From Thiomargarita sp. (GTDB taxonomy: Bacteria; Pseudomonadota; Gammaproteobacteria; Beggiatoales; Beggiatoaceae), in assembly GCA_020721025.1 (NCBI GenBank), contig DYNO01000004.1, positions 3,929 through 15,375 of the forward strand: a stretch of 11,447 bases of DNA, in the 5' to 3' direction. The position numbers and the translations under genes were made by a program. Positions 1 to 5,758 of this stretch are shown piece by piece. The notes beneath the pieces were generated by a model. That model was not told where the DNA came from and ran no database searches. It saw nothing but the letters and a program-made list of their open reading frames with translations. Each line of letters starts with the position of its first letter. Within the stretch, counting starts at the first letter, position 1.

Positions 1-2
1 CC

Positions 3-139
3 ACCGCGACGGATACTACTGTGACCACGGCAACCACTGATACAACCACTCCAGCAACGGATGCAGTGACGGGTGGTGCAGTGGCGAGATGACAACTCCA
101 GCGACGGGTGCAGCGACAACCACCACTGTAATCAACTAA
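3..139 (+). pseudogene. 3' end of a Thr/Ala/Pro-rich low-complexity protein, probably frameshifted
   Basis: The left edge enters an open frame of Thr, Ala, Asp, Val and Pro codons (ends ...DAVTGGAVAR) that stops at TGA 90-92. The same composition continues in the neighbouring frame: reading from 89 gives TTPATGAATTTTVIN and a TAA at 137-139. The repeat wording (act-cca-gcg-acg-ggt-gca) runs across the break, so one base lost or two gained near 84-91 would explain it. A terminator begins 18 nt after the second stop, which fits 137-139 as the ancestral end. Such tails occur in linkers and surface or secreted proteins; the gene itself cannot be named because its body lies outside the window. A real in-frame end at 92 remains possible. 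Confidence 0.55.
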
Positions 140-156
140 TTTGTTGAAGTAATATG

Positions 157-199
157 AAAAAGGGTGTTAGAGACGCAATGTTTCTAATGCCCTTTTTTT
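157..199 (+). terminator. Rho-independent terminator of the Thr-rich gene
   Basis: A 15-bp stem pairs 157-171 (AAAAAGGGTGTTAGA) with 183-197 (TCTAATGCCCTTTTT), with only two G-U wobbles. The loop is 11 nt and the downstream T-run extends to 199. It sits 18 nt after the TAA at 137-139 and separates the left-edge gene from the rhamnose genes. Confidence 0.85.
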
Positions 200-373
200 A
201 TGAATGTGACGACCACAACAATTTCGGTGAAATTTAAAATAATCATTTTCATTCAATTGCTTTACAGTCACTTAGATAAATCGAATGCGAACTGAATCAA
301 GGTTTACCGCGTCCCACTTAAAATGACTGAAATGCACTATAATAATAAAAAAATAAACCCAATTCATCATGAT

Positions 374-1276
374 ATGACACAGAGACGAATTTTACTCATT
401 GCCCCCGAAGGACAAGTGGGTTGGCATTTGCATCGTTGTGCGCAAACATTGGGAAAAATGCTGATTGTCGGCAGAAGTTATAGTCAAGGCATGTACGCCC
501 AACTCGACCTTTCCAATGCTGATGCCATTCGCCGCATTATGCACGAAACCAAACCAGACATTATTCTCAATGCCGCTGCTTATACCGCGGTTGATAAAGC
601 CGAACAAGAAGCGGAATTAGCCCAAGCGATCAATGGGACAGCACCGGGAATTTTGGCGGAAGAAGCAAAGAAACTCAATGCGTTACTGGTGCATTATTCC
701 ACCGATTACGTGTTCAACGGGCAACATCATCAACCCTATACCGAAAGCGATCCCGTGCAACCTTTGGGAGTTTATGGCACAACCAAGTTGTCGGGCGAAC
801 AAGCCATTCAAGCGGTGGGCGGGCACTATTTAACTCTGCGTACTGCATGGGTTTATGATTTGCGGGGCAAAAATTTTCTATTGACAATTCAACGACTTGC
901 CAAAGAACGTGATGAACTATGCATTGTAGCAGATCAACATGGTTCGCCCGTGTGGAGTCGGTTAATTGCCGAGGCGACGGTACAAATTCTTTCGCAACTT
1001 TATTCTCCATTATTACAACGAGATAGATTGGATGTGTCAGGAATTTACCATCTGACTTGTGCCGGACAAACGACATGGTATGAATTCGCGAAAGCAATTG
1101 TGGCGCATCAACAAAAACAACCGAGGATTTTACCCATTACCACCGCGGATTATCCCACACCTGCGAAACGTCCGGCTTATTCCGTATTATCGAATGCAAA
1201 GTTGCAAAAAACTTTTGGAATTCAATTACCTAGTTGGGATGGTGCGTTAGAATTGTGTCTCAAACAACAGAATTGA
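374..1276 (+). CDS. rfbD: dTDP-4-dehydrorhamnose reductase (RmlD/RfbD)
   Basis: Last step of dTDP-L-rhamnose synthesis: NAD(P)H-dependent reduction of dTDP-4-dehydro-L-rhamnose in the cytoplasm. From ATG 374 the protein is 300 aa, normal for the family, and begins MTQRRILLIAPEGQVGW, matching the usual RmlD N-terminus. An in-frame ATG at 323 would add 17 residues that do not look like the fold; neither start has a good Shine-Dalgarno. Visible SDR-extended features are the nucleotide-binding loop (10-16), STDYVFNG (109-116), the catalytic YGTTK (Y134, K138), RTAWVY (156-161) and the substrate-side DQHGSPVWSR segment (187-196). The first Gly of the usual GxxGxxG loop is Ala10 here. rfbB follows with an 11-nt gap, so the two are very likely co-transcribed. 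rfbA and rfbC are not in the window. Confidence 0.93.
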   Translation: MTQRRILLIAPEGQVGWHLHRCAQTLGKMLIVGRSYSQGMYAQLDLSNADAIRRIMHETKPDIILNAAAYTAVDKAEQEAELAQAINGTAPGILAEEAKKLNALLVHYSTDYVFNGQHHQPYTESDPVQPLGVYGTTKLSGEQAIQAVGGHYLTLRTAWVYDLRGKNFLLTIQRLAKERDELCIVADQHGSPVWSRLIAEATVQILSQLYSPLLQRDRLDVSGIYHLTCAGQTTWYEFAKAIVAHQQKQPRILPITTADYPTPAKRPAYSVLSNAKLQKTFGIQLPSWDGALELCLKQQN

Positions 1277-1290
1277 GGAAAAACCACTTG
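1275..1290 (+). promoter_or_regulatory. Shine-Dalgarno and TTG start of rfbB
   Basis: GAGGAA at 1275-1280 overlaps the rfbD stop codon (TGA 1274-1276) and lies 7 nt before TTG 1288-1290. TTG is immediately followed by the canonical RmlB N-terminus KLIVTGGAGFIG. This site decides the start: the in-frame ATG at 1234 lies inside rfbD and would add 18 residues upstream of the Rossmann strand. Confidence 0.75.
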
Positions 1291-2346
1291 AAACTGATCG
1301 TGACGGGCGGTGCTGGCTTTATTGGTTCAGCCGTGATCCGCTATTTACTCGCAGAAACCGACACTTACGTGTTAAATTTAGATAAACTGACCTATGCCGG
1401 AAACTTAGATTCATTGCAATCCGTTGAAAATAATCCACATTATCAATTTGTGCAAGCAGATATTTGCGACGCGGCGGCATTAAGGCAAATTTTCTCAGAA
1501 TTTCAACCAGATGCCGTGATGCACTTGGCGGCGGAATCGCATGTAGATCGCTCGATTGACGGGCCCGCAGAATTCATCAATACTAACATCGTTGGCACTT
1601 ATATTTTACTCGAAGCGGCGCGCAATCACTGGCAAACTTTAACCGATGACAAAAAAGCCAATTTTCGCTTTCATCATATTTCAACTGACGAAGTGTATGG
1701 CAGTTTGAGCGAGGACGGTTTATTTGTGGAAACAACCGCTTATCAACCAAATTCGCCCTATTCTGCCAGTAAAGCCTCGTCTGATCACTTGGTGCGCGCA
1801 TGGCATCACACCTTTAAATTGCCCGTCGTCACCACCAATTGTTCCAACAATTACGGTCCCTATCAATTTCCTGAGAAGTTGATTCCATTGATAATTCTCA
1901 ACGCGGTGGCGGGCAAACCATTACCTGTTTACGGCAAGGGCGAAAATGTTCGTGATTGGTTGTATGTCGATGATCACGCACGGGCTTTGTGGCAGGTGTT
2001 GACCAAGGGTCAAGTCGGTGAAACTTACAATATCGGTGGGCATAACGAGCAGAAAAATTTGGATGTGGTTGAAACGATTTGTTTGATTTTAGACGAATTA
2101 TTGCCCAACTCGTCCCATCGTCCCCACAAAAACTTGATTCACTTTGTCACCGACCGCCCCGGTCACGATTTGCGCTATGCCATTGATGCAACTAAAATTC
2201 AGCGAGAACTTGGTTGGACTCCTCAAGAAACATTTGCGACGGGTTTGCGAAAAACAGTGCAATGGTATTTGGAAAATCAAGCGTGGTGGCAACGGGTGCG
2301 TGATGGCAGTTATCGTGGCGAGCGGTTGGGATTGGGAAAACTTTAA
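1288..2346 (+). CDS. rfbB: dTDP-glucose 4,6-dehydratase (RmlB/RfbB)
   Basis: Converts dTDP-glucose to dTDP-4-dehydro-6-deoxy-glucose, the second step of dTDP-rhamnose synthesis and the branch point to other 6-deoxy sugars. Starting at TTG 1288 gives 352 aa, the family's usual size. Seen in order: NAD-binding TGGAGFIG (6-13), HLAAESHVDRSI (79-90), the active-site STDEVYG with Thr133, Asp134 and Glu135, the catalytic YSASK (Y158, K162), NNYGPYQFPEKLIPL (187-201), NVRDWLYVDDH (220-230) and the C-terminal VTDRPGHDLRYAID (287-300). All catalytic residues are present. It sits between rfbD and a methyltransferase gene whose Shine-Dalgarno touches the rfbB stop, so the three probably form one transcript. 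Confidence 0.96.
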   Translation: MKLIVTGGAGFIGSAVIRYLLAETDTYVLNLDKLTYAGNLDSLQSVENNPHYQFVQADICDAAALRQIFSEFQPDAVMHLAAESHVDRSIDGPAEFINTNIVGTYILLEAARNHWQTLTDDKKANFRFHHISTDEVYGSLSEDGLFVETTAYQPNSPYSASKASSDHLVRAWHHTFKLPVVTTNCSNNYGPYQFPEKLIPLIILNAVAGKPLPVYGKGENVRDWLYVDDHARALWQVLTKGQVGETYNIGGHNEQKNLDVVETICLILDELLPNSSHRPHKNLIHFVTDRPGHDLRYAIDATKIQRELGWTPQETFATGLRKTVQWYLENQAWWQRVRDGSYRGERLGLGKL

Positions 2347-2349
2347 GGA
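2345..2349 (+). promoter_or_regulatory. Shine-Dalgarno of the methyltransferase gene
   Basis: AAGGA overlaps the rfbB stop (TAA 2344-2346) and lies 10 nt before ATG 2360. It supports that start over in-frame starts further upstream, which lie within rfbB (from 2144), and it suggests translation right behind rfbB. Confidence 0.6.
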
Positions 2350-2359
2350 TCAATCAATT

Positions 2360-3139
2360 ATGAGCAATATTTTAGACGAATATGTCACCACCTTACCCAC
2401 TGCCCAAAATGCGTTAGATATCTTTAAAGCAGAATGGATTTCACACTTACCACCAGAATCTTCAAGATTAGGATGGGTAGCGGGTAAAATGCCGTTATTT
2501 CAAGATGCCAGAATGACTTGGGCAATCAATCAGTTAGGCGGAGTTGAAGGCTGTCGAGTGCTGGAATTGGGACCGTTGGAAGCGGGACATACTTACATGC
2601 TAGAAAAGATGGGGGCAAGTTCCGTGTTAGCCATTGAATCGAATACCCGCGCCTATCTCAAATGTTTGATTATCAAGGAAGTTTTGAATCTGCAACGGGC
2701 TAGGTTCTTGCTCGGAGATTTTGTCGCCTATCTACAACAAACAACGGAACAATTTGATGTGTGTGTCGCATCCGGGGTGCTGTATCACATGAAACAACCG
2801 GCTGAATTAATTCATTTATTGTCAAAAGCGGGTAAAAAAGTAATGCTGTGGACGCATTATTACAATCCCGAAAATATTCATCTCAATCCTCATCAATTTA
2901 GTGAGCATAAAGAAGAACTGTATGAGGGTTTTAAACATACATTGCACTTGCAAAATTATCATGCCGCTGGTTTAGCAACCAAGACATTTTGTGGCGGAAT
3001 ACAACATTTCAGTTGTTGGATGACGCGTCAAGATATTCTGGATTGTTTGGAACACTTTGGTTTTAAAAACATTCAGGTCAATTTTGAAGATGTCAATCAT
3101 CCGCACGGTTCCTGTTTTTGCTTGGTAGCGAGTCAGTAA
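2360..3139 (+). CDS. Class I SAM-dependent methyltransferase
   Basis: A 259-aa protein from ATG 2360. A Rossmann-type methyltransferase core is visible: motif I VLELGPLEAG (67-76), the acidic end of strand 2 at AIESN (Glu93), a GDF turn (119-121) at the usual adenine-contact position, and motif IV-like FDVCVASGVLYHM (132-144) followed by strand 5 (VMLWTHYY). The N-terminal 60 residues and the part after 170, rich in His, Asn and Phe, would form the substrate side. The acceptor cannot be read from sequence. Position directly behind rfbD-rfbB suggests methylation of a sugar, glycan or other polysaccharide component, but that is inference from context only. The motif I loop (GPLEAGH) is unlike the common GxGxG form, as in some FkbM- or DUF1698-like families. 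Confidence 0.8.
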   Translation: MSNILDEYVTTLPTAQNALDIFKAEWISHLPPESSRLGWVAGKMPLFQDARMTWAINQLGGVEGCRVLELGPLEAGHTYMLEKMGASSVLAIESNTRAYLKCLIIKEVLNLQRARFLLGDFVAYLQQTTEQFDVCVASGVLYHMKQPAELIHLLSKAGKKVMLWTHYYNPENIHLNPHQFSEHKEELYEGFKHTLHLQNYHAAGLATKTFCGGIQHFSCWMTRQDILDCLEHFGFKNIQVNFEDVNHPHGSCFCLVASQ

Positions 3140-3160
3140 TTATTGCCGCACTTCTCCCTA

Positions 3161-3193
3161 AACCGGTTAAATTCTAAAAAGTTGACCGGTTAG
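3161..3193. repeat. ACCGGTTA direct/inverted repeat downstream of the methyltransferase gene
   Basis: AACCGGTT (3161-3168) is a perfect palindrome and ACCGGTTA recurs at 3185-3192. The two copies can form a short stem closing a loop of about 17 nt, 22 nt after the methyltransferase stop. Without a U-tract it is not a standard terminator; it could be an RNA 3' end structure or a protein site. Confidence 0.4.
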
Positions 3194-3206
3194 TTCCTAT
3201 TGCCGA
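3189..3206. repeat. Dispersed 18-bp repeat, copy 1
   Basis: GTTAGTTCCTATTGCCGA here matches 5712-5729 (GTTAGTTCCTGTTGCCGA) at 17 of 18 positions. Both copies lie just after gene ends in spacers, and both are followed within about 10 bp by AAATAG. The function is unknown. Confidence 0.55.
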
Positions 3207-3388
3207 AAAGCAAATAGAAACAAGAGTGTCCGAATTTCTTTCTCAATTTTCCCTTTCATTCCATCAGACCACTTACCGGCCTCATCATCGAAATTCCTCA
3301 CGCTGATCATAATGACGTGTGCGCGGCGCGAAATTTCAATAATAACAATCAAGTGTTCCGTAAATTGGCTGACCCACTCAATCTTACT
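3197..3388 (-). pseudogene. Possible gene remnant (63-codon open frame)
   Basis: Read on the minus strand, the stretch is open for 63 codons between an upstream TGA and TAG 3197-3199. It includes EISRRAHVIMISVRNFDDE and GKWSDGMKGKIEKEIRTLL, whose charged, helix-like composition looks protein-like. There is no good start: the first ATG (3308-3310) would give only 37 aa and has no Shine-Dalgarno. I do not recognise the family. It may be the decayed 3' end of a gene or a chance open frame. Confidence 0.2.
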
Positions 3389-3455
3389 TCATCCGAGCAA
3401 TGGCTGTGATAACATGATTTATCTTTTAACGCTTTTAACCTGTGAGTGAAACACG

Positions 3456-4100
3456 ATGAATAAAATACTGTGGTTACTTTTATTATGGACGACAACGGCA
3501 GTTGCCGCGCCAGTTTTAGTGAATGAATACCGTCTGTTACCTAATTTTACCCCAATGATGCAATGTGATAATTGTCGTAGCTTTACCGTGCAAAATGGGG
3601 TGTTGCAAGCCAAGGGAACGGGGCATTTATGGACGAAGGATATGGCTTATGATGTCAGCGATGGCACGAGCAAGGTTGTGGTAGAAGCCAGCGTGCAGTT
3701 GCATCATGCCGAAATCAAGGGGGTGACGGTGGGGGCTGTTTTGAGCATTGGTTTTTCAGAAAATATGAAAGCGTGGCATCCGACCGATAAAATGCAAGAT
3801 GCGCTCACTTTTAACATCACTTGCGATGAAAACGCCCAAGAACACACGATAGTTCGCACCCAGATGTACAGAAAACCGGTCGGTCGTTCTCGTTACATCT
3901 TGCCGGCGAATCAATGGGAAAAAATCAAAATTGTGTTGTCTGCCAAAGAGTTAGTTGCGTATGGTAGCGATAATGTCGAATTGATCAAAGTTAATTTATC
4001 CGATGTAGAATTTCCTAAAAAGGGATATGTCGGGATTTTGACCAGTGGTTTCAGCCGTGCCCCATTTGATATCAAAGAGTTAAAAATTAGCAAAGAGTAA
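3456..4100 (+). CDS. Exported protein of unknown function, beta-rich
   Basis: A 214-aa protein. Residues 1-18 form a clear Sec signal peptide: Lys3, a hydrophobic run (ILWLLLLW) and a likely cleavage near AVA-A (15-18). There is no Cys at +1, so it is not a lipoprotein; a periplasmic or secreted location is expected. The mature part has CDNC (37-40), a further Cys123, a GVLQAKGTGHLWTKD segment (48-62) and a C-terminal pattern (NQWEKIKIVL...KGYVGILTSGF...FDIKELKI). These resemble the beta-sandwich of DUF1080/concanavalin-like proteins; this is a weak resemblance from memory, and no catalytic residues can be assigned. Start ATG 3456 is fixed by the signal peptide; the upstream GTGAGTGAA is a poor Shine-Dalgarno. 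It has its own spacer on each side, so it is probably monocistronic. Confidence 0.75.
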   Translation: MNKILWLLLLWTTTAVAAPVLVNEYRLLPNFTPMMQCDNCRSFTVQNGVLQAKGTGHLWTKDMAYDVSDGTSKVVVEASVQLHHAEIKGVTVGAVLSIGFSENMKAWHPTDKMQDALTFNITCDENAQEHTIVRTQMYRKPVGRSRYILPANQWEKIKIVLSAKELVAYGSDNVELIKVNLSDVEFPKKGYVGILTSGFSRAPFDIKELKISKE

Positions 4101-4113
4101 AAAATACCAACCC

Positions 4114-4212
4114 TGCCTGAACCGGGATTTTTAGGATTTTAAGATTGCCATGATTCATTTAATTTAAAATTATCCTGTTAGTCTTCACATCCCAAAAATC
4201 TCAGTTCAGACA
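4114..4212. repeat. Imperfect inverted-repeat element (MITE/REP-like) before ruvB
   Basis: The left arm 4117-4137 (begins CTGAACCGGGATTTTTAGG) and right arm 4189-4209 (ends AAAAATCTCAGTTCAG) are complementary at 18 of 21 positions, and pairing extends outward to 4114 and 4212. The 51-nt interior holds more ATCCTGTTA/AGGATTTTA-type wording. Elements built from GGATTT, AGGAT and GTTCAGAC words recur in spacers of several gammaproteobacterial genomes; I recall this but could not search. It lies 14 nt after the previous stop and ends 36 nt before ruvB, so it should be transcribed into one of the two mRNAs. Confidence 0.65.
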
Positions 4213-4248
4213 ACCTTTCTTCATCGCTGATCTGAAATCGAAAATCCT

Positions 4249-5295
4249 GTGAGCATCGAAACTGACCGTTTAATTACTCCCGTAAGCAATGCGGAAGATC
4301 GTACAGTGGATAAAGCCCTGCGTCCTCACTATCTCGCTGATTATGTTGGACAACCGCGAGTGCGAGAACAGTTAGAAATTTTTATTCCCGCGGCAAAATC
4401 GCGTGGTGAAGCCCTAGATCACATGTTAATTTTTGGTCCGCCAGGCTTGGGAAAAACCACGTTGGCGTTAATCACTGCGAATGAAATGGGAGTTAATCTG
4501 CGGCAAACTTCTGGACCAGTGTTAGAACGGGCGGGGGATTTGGCAGCATTGCTGACCAACTTAGAAGCGCGAGACGTACTATTTATTGATGAAATTCATC
4601 GGCTTAGTCCCGTAGTTGAGGAAATTTTGTATCCCGCGATGGAAGATTTTCAACTCGACATTATGATTGGGGAGGGTCCCGCGGCGCGTTCCATTAAGTT
4701 GGATTTACCGCCATTTACCTTGATTGGTGCGACAACTCGTGCGGGTTTATTGACTTCGCCCCTGCGTGATCGATTTGGTATTACCCAACGTCTTGAATTT
4801 TATAGCACTGAGGATTTAGCGCATATCGTGCAGCGGTCGGCAGCGATTTTAAATGTGGCAATTGATGAGGCAGGTACGACGGAAATTGCGAAACGTTCCC
4901 GCGGTACGCCACGGATTGCAAACCGATTATTGCGCCGGGTGCGTGATTATGCGCAAGTAAAAGCAGACGGCAAAATTATTCAAACTATCGCGCAGAGTGC
5001 ATTGAATTTATTGAATGTGGATGCTTATGGTTTGGACACAATGGATAGAAAATTGTTGTTGGCAATTATGGAAAAATTTGATGGCGGTCCGGTCGGATTG
5101 GATACCCTAGCCGCGGCAATTGGTGAAGAACGTGGGACAATTGAAGATGTTATCGAACCGTTTTTGTTGCAACAAGGATTTTTATCACGCACTCCACGTG
5201 GGAGAGTGGCAGCCCGGTTGGCTTGGGAACATTTTAATTTACGTCCCAGAAAGCCTTCTGATTTGTTTGAAGCCGATAAAAAATCACTTTTATAA
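4249..5295 (+). CDS. ruvB: Holliday junction branch migration ATPase RuvB
   Basis: AAA+ motor that, with RuvA, drives branch migration of Holliday junctions and works with the resolvase RuvC. The 348-aa product aligns along its whole length with the classical protein (E. coli 336 aa). Seen: the N-terminal LRPHYLADYVGQPRVREQL, Walker A GPPGLGKTT (63-71), Walker B LFIDEIHRLS (111-120), GEGPAARSI (141-149) of the RuvA-contacting hairpin, sensor 1 GATTRAG (160-166), arginine-finger SPLRDRFG (170-177), sensor 2 GTPRIANRLLRR (from about 219), and the C-terminal winged helix with TPRGR. The start is GTG 4249; there is no clear Shine-Dalgarno. ruvA and ruvC are not adjacent, unlike the common ruvCAB order. 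The C-terminal tail (about 10 residues, KPSDLFEADKKSLL) is slightly longer than usual. Confidence 0.98.
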   Translation: MSIETDRLITPVSNAEDRTVDKALRPHYLADYVGQPRVREQLEIFIPAAKSRGEALDHMLIFGPPGLGKTTLALITANEMGVNLRQTSGPVLERAGDLAALLTNLEARDVLFIDEIHRLSPVVEEILYPAMEDFQLDIMIGEGPAARSIKLDLPPFTLIGATTRAGLLTSPLRDRFGITQRLEFYSTEDLAHIVQRSAAILNVAIDEAGTTEIAKRSRGTPRIANRLLRRVRDYAQVKADGKIIQTIAQSALNLLNVDAYGLDTMDRKLLLAIMEKFDGGPVGLDTLAAAIGEERGTIEDVIEPFLLQQGFLSRTPRGRVAARLAWEHFNLRPRKPSDLFEADKKSLL

Positions 5296-5331
5296 ATTTT
5301 TTGACCGATAATTGATTGAGTTATCTCACAT

Positions 5332-5346
5332 GGTGAGTTGTTTATG
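5332..5346 (+). promoter_or_regulatory. Shine-Dalgarno deciding the pyrophosphohydrolase start
   Basis: GGTGAG at 5332-5337 is 6 nt before ATG 5344. An in-frame TTG at 5338 directly abuts this site and cannot use it, so ATG 5344 (MSHDSLES) is preferred. Confidence 0.6.
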
Positions 5347-5697
5347 TCTCATGATTCTTTAGAAAGTTTGCGCGCTCAATTGGCAGAATTTGCAGCACAA
5401 CGGGAATGGCAACAGTTTCATTCGCCTAAGAATTTGTCGATGGCATTGATTGGGGAAGCGGCTGAAATTATTGAACATTTTCAATGGCTCACCGAATCTG
5501 AAAGTGCGCGGTTGCCCGCCGATAAATTACATGCAGTCAGTCATGAATTAGCGGATGTTTTGTTGTATTTAATTCGATTGGCGGATGTGCTACAAGTGGA
5601 TTTGATTGCCGCAGCGCAGGAAAAAATACAGTATAATCAACAACGTTACCCAGTGCATCTGGCGAGAGGAAGAGCAACGCGTGCCACTGAATTATAA
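5344..5697 (+). CDS. DCTPP1/MazG-like all-alpha NTP pyrophosphohydrolase
   Basis: A 117-aa house-cleaning enzyme expected to hydrolyse a (modified) dNTP such as dCTP to the monophosphate and pyrophosphate with Mg2+. The family hallmark ExxE...ExxD is intact: Glu38/Glu41 in GEAAEIIE and Glu68/Asp71 in HELADVLLYL. The FAAQREWQQFHSPKNL segment (16-31), FQW (46-48) and the tail YPVHLARGRATRATEL follow the layout of animal DCTPP1 (RS21-C6) proteins from memory. Substrate choice is inferred from family only. It begins 48 nt after ruvB on the same strand with no terminator between them, so co-transcription with ruvB is plausible. No terminator is evident before the convergent gene. Confidence 0.88.
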   Translation: MSHDSLESLRAQLAEFAAQREWQQFHSPKNLSMALIGEAAEIIEHFQWLTESESARLPADKLHAVSHELADVLLYLIRLADVLQVDLIAAAQEKIQYNQQRYPVHLARGRATRATEL

Positions 5698-5711
5698 ATT
5701 ATTTGTGATGA

Positions 5712-5729
5712 GTTAGTTCCTGTTGCCGA
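5712..5729. repeat. Dispersed 18-bp repeat, copy 2
   Basis: GTTAGTTCCTGTTGCCGA differs from 3189-3206 at one base. It lies in the 61-bp spacer between two convergent genes, 15 nt after the pyrophosphohydrolase stop. Confidence 0.55.
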
Positions 5730-5758
5730 GTGAAATAGCGAGTAAAATTAGGTTATTA

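Larger units (their letters stand above)
3140..3455. other. 316-bp spacer with a hairpin, a repeat copy and a possible gene relic
   Basis: No convincing gene. Near the left end ACCGGTTA occurs twice 23 bp apart (3162-3169 and 3185-3192). Because ACCGGT is self-complementary, the two can pair as CTAAaCCGGT/ACCGGTTAG, with one bulged A and no T-run after it. 3189-3206 is one copy of a dispersed 18-mer. The minus strand is open from 3388 to a TAG at 3197-3199. No confident promoter for the gene at 3456 was found. Confidence 0.6.

Noticed and set aside
1..139. CRISPR or tandem-repeat array
   Set aside because: The repetition is codon-level Thr/Ala/Pro wording without fixed repeat-spacer periodicity.
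232..250. Fur-box-like sequence (13 of 19 to consensus) before rfbD
   Set aside because: The region is very AT-rich, the left half of the box is poor, and the downstream genes have no iron link; chance is likely.
257..290. Promoter candidates for rfbD (TTGCTT, TTTACA)
   Set aside because: No -10 hexamer at an acceptable spacing was found for either.
714..1097. 127-codon open frame on the minus strand
   Set aside because: It lies wholly opposite rfbD, whose motifs are conserved; there is no family resemblance.
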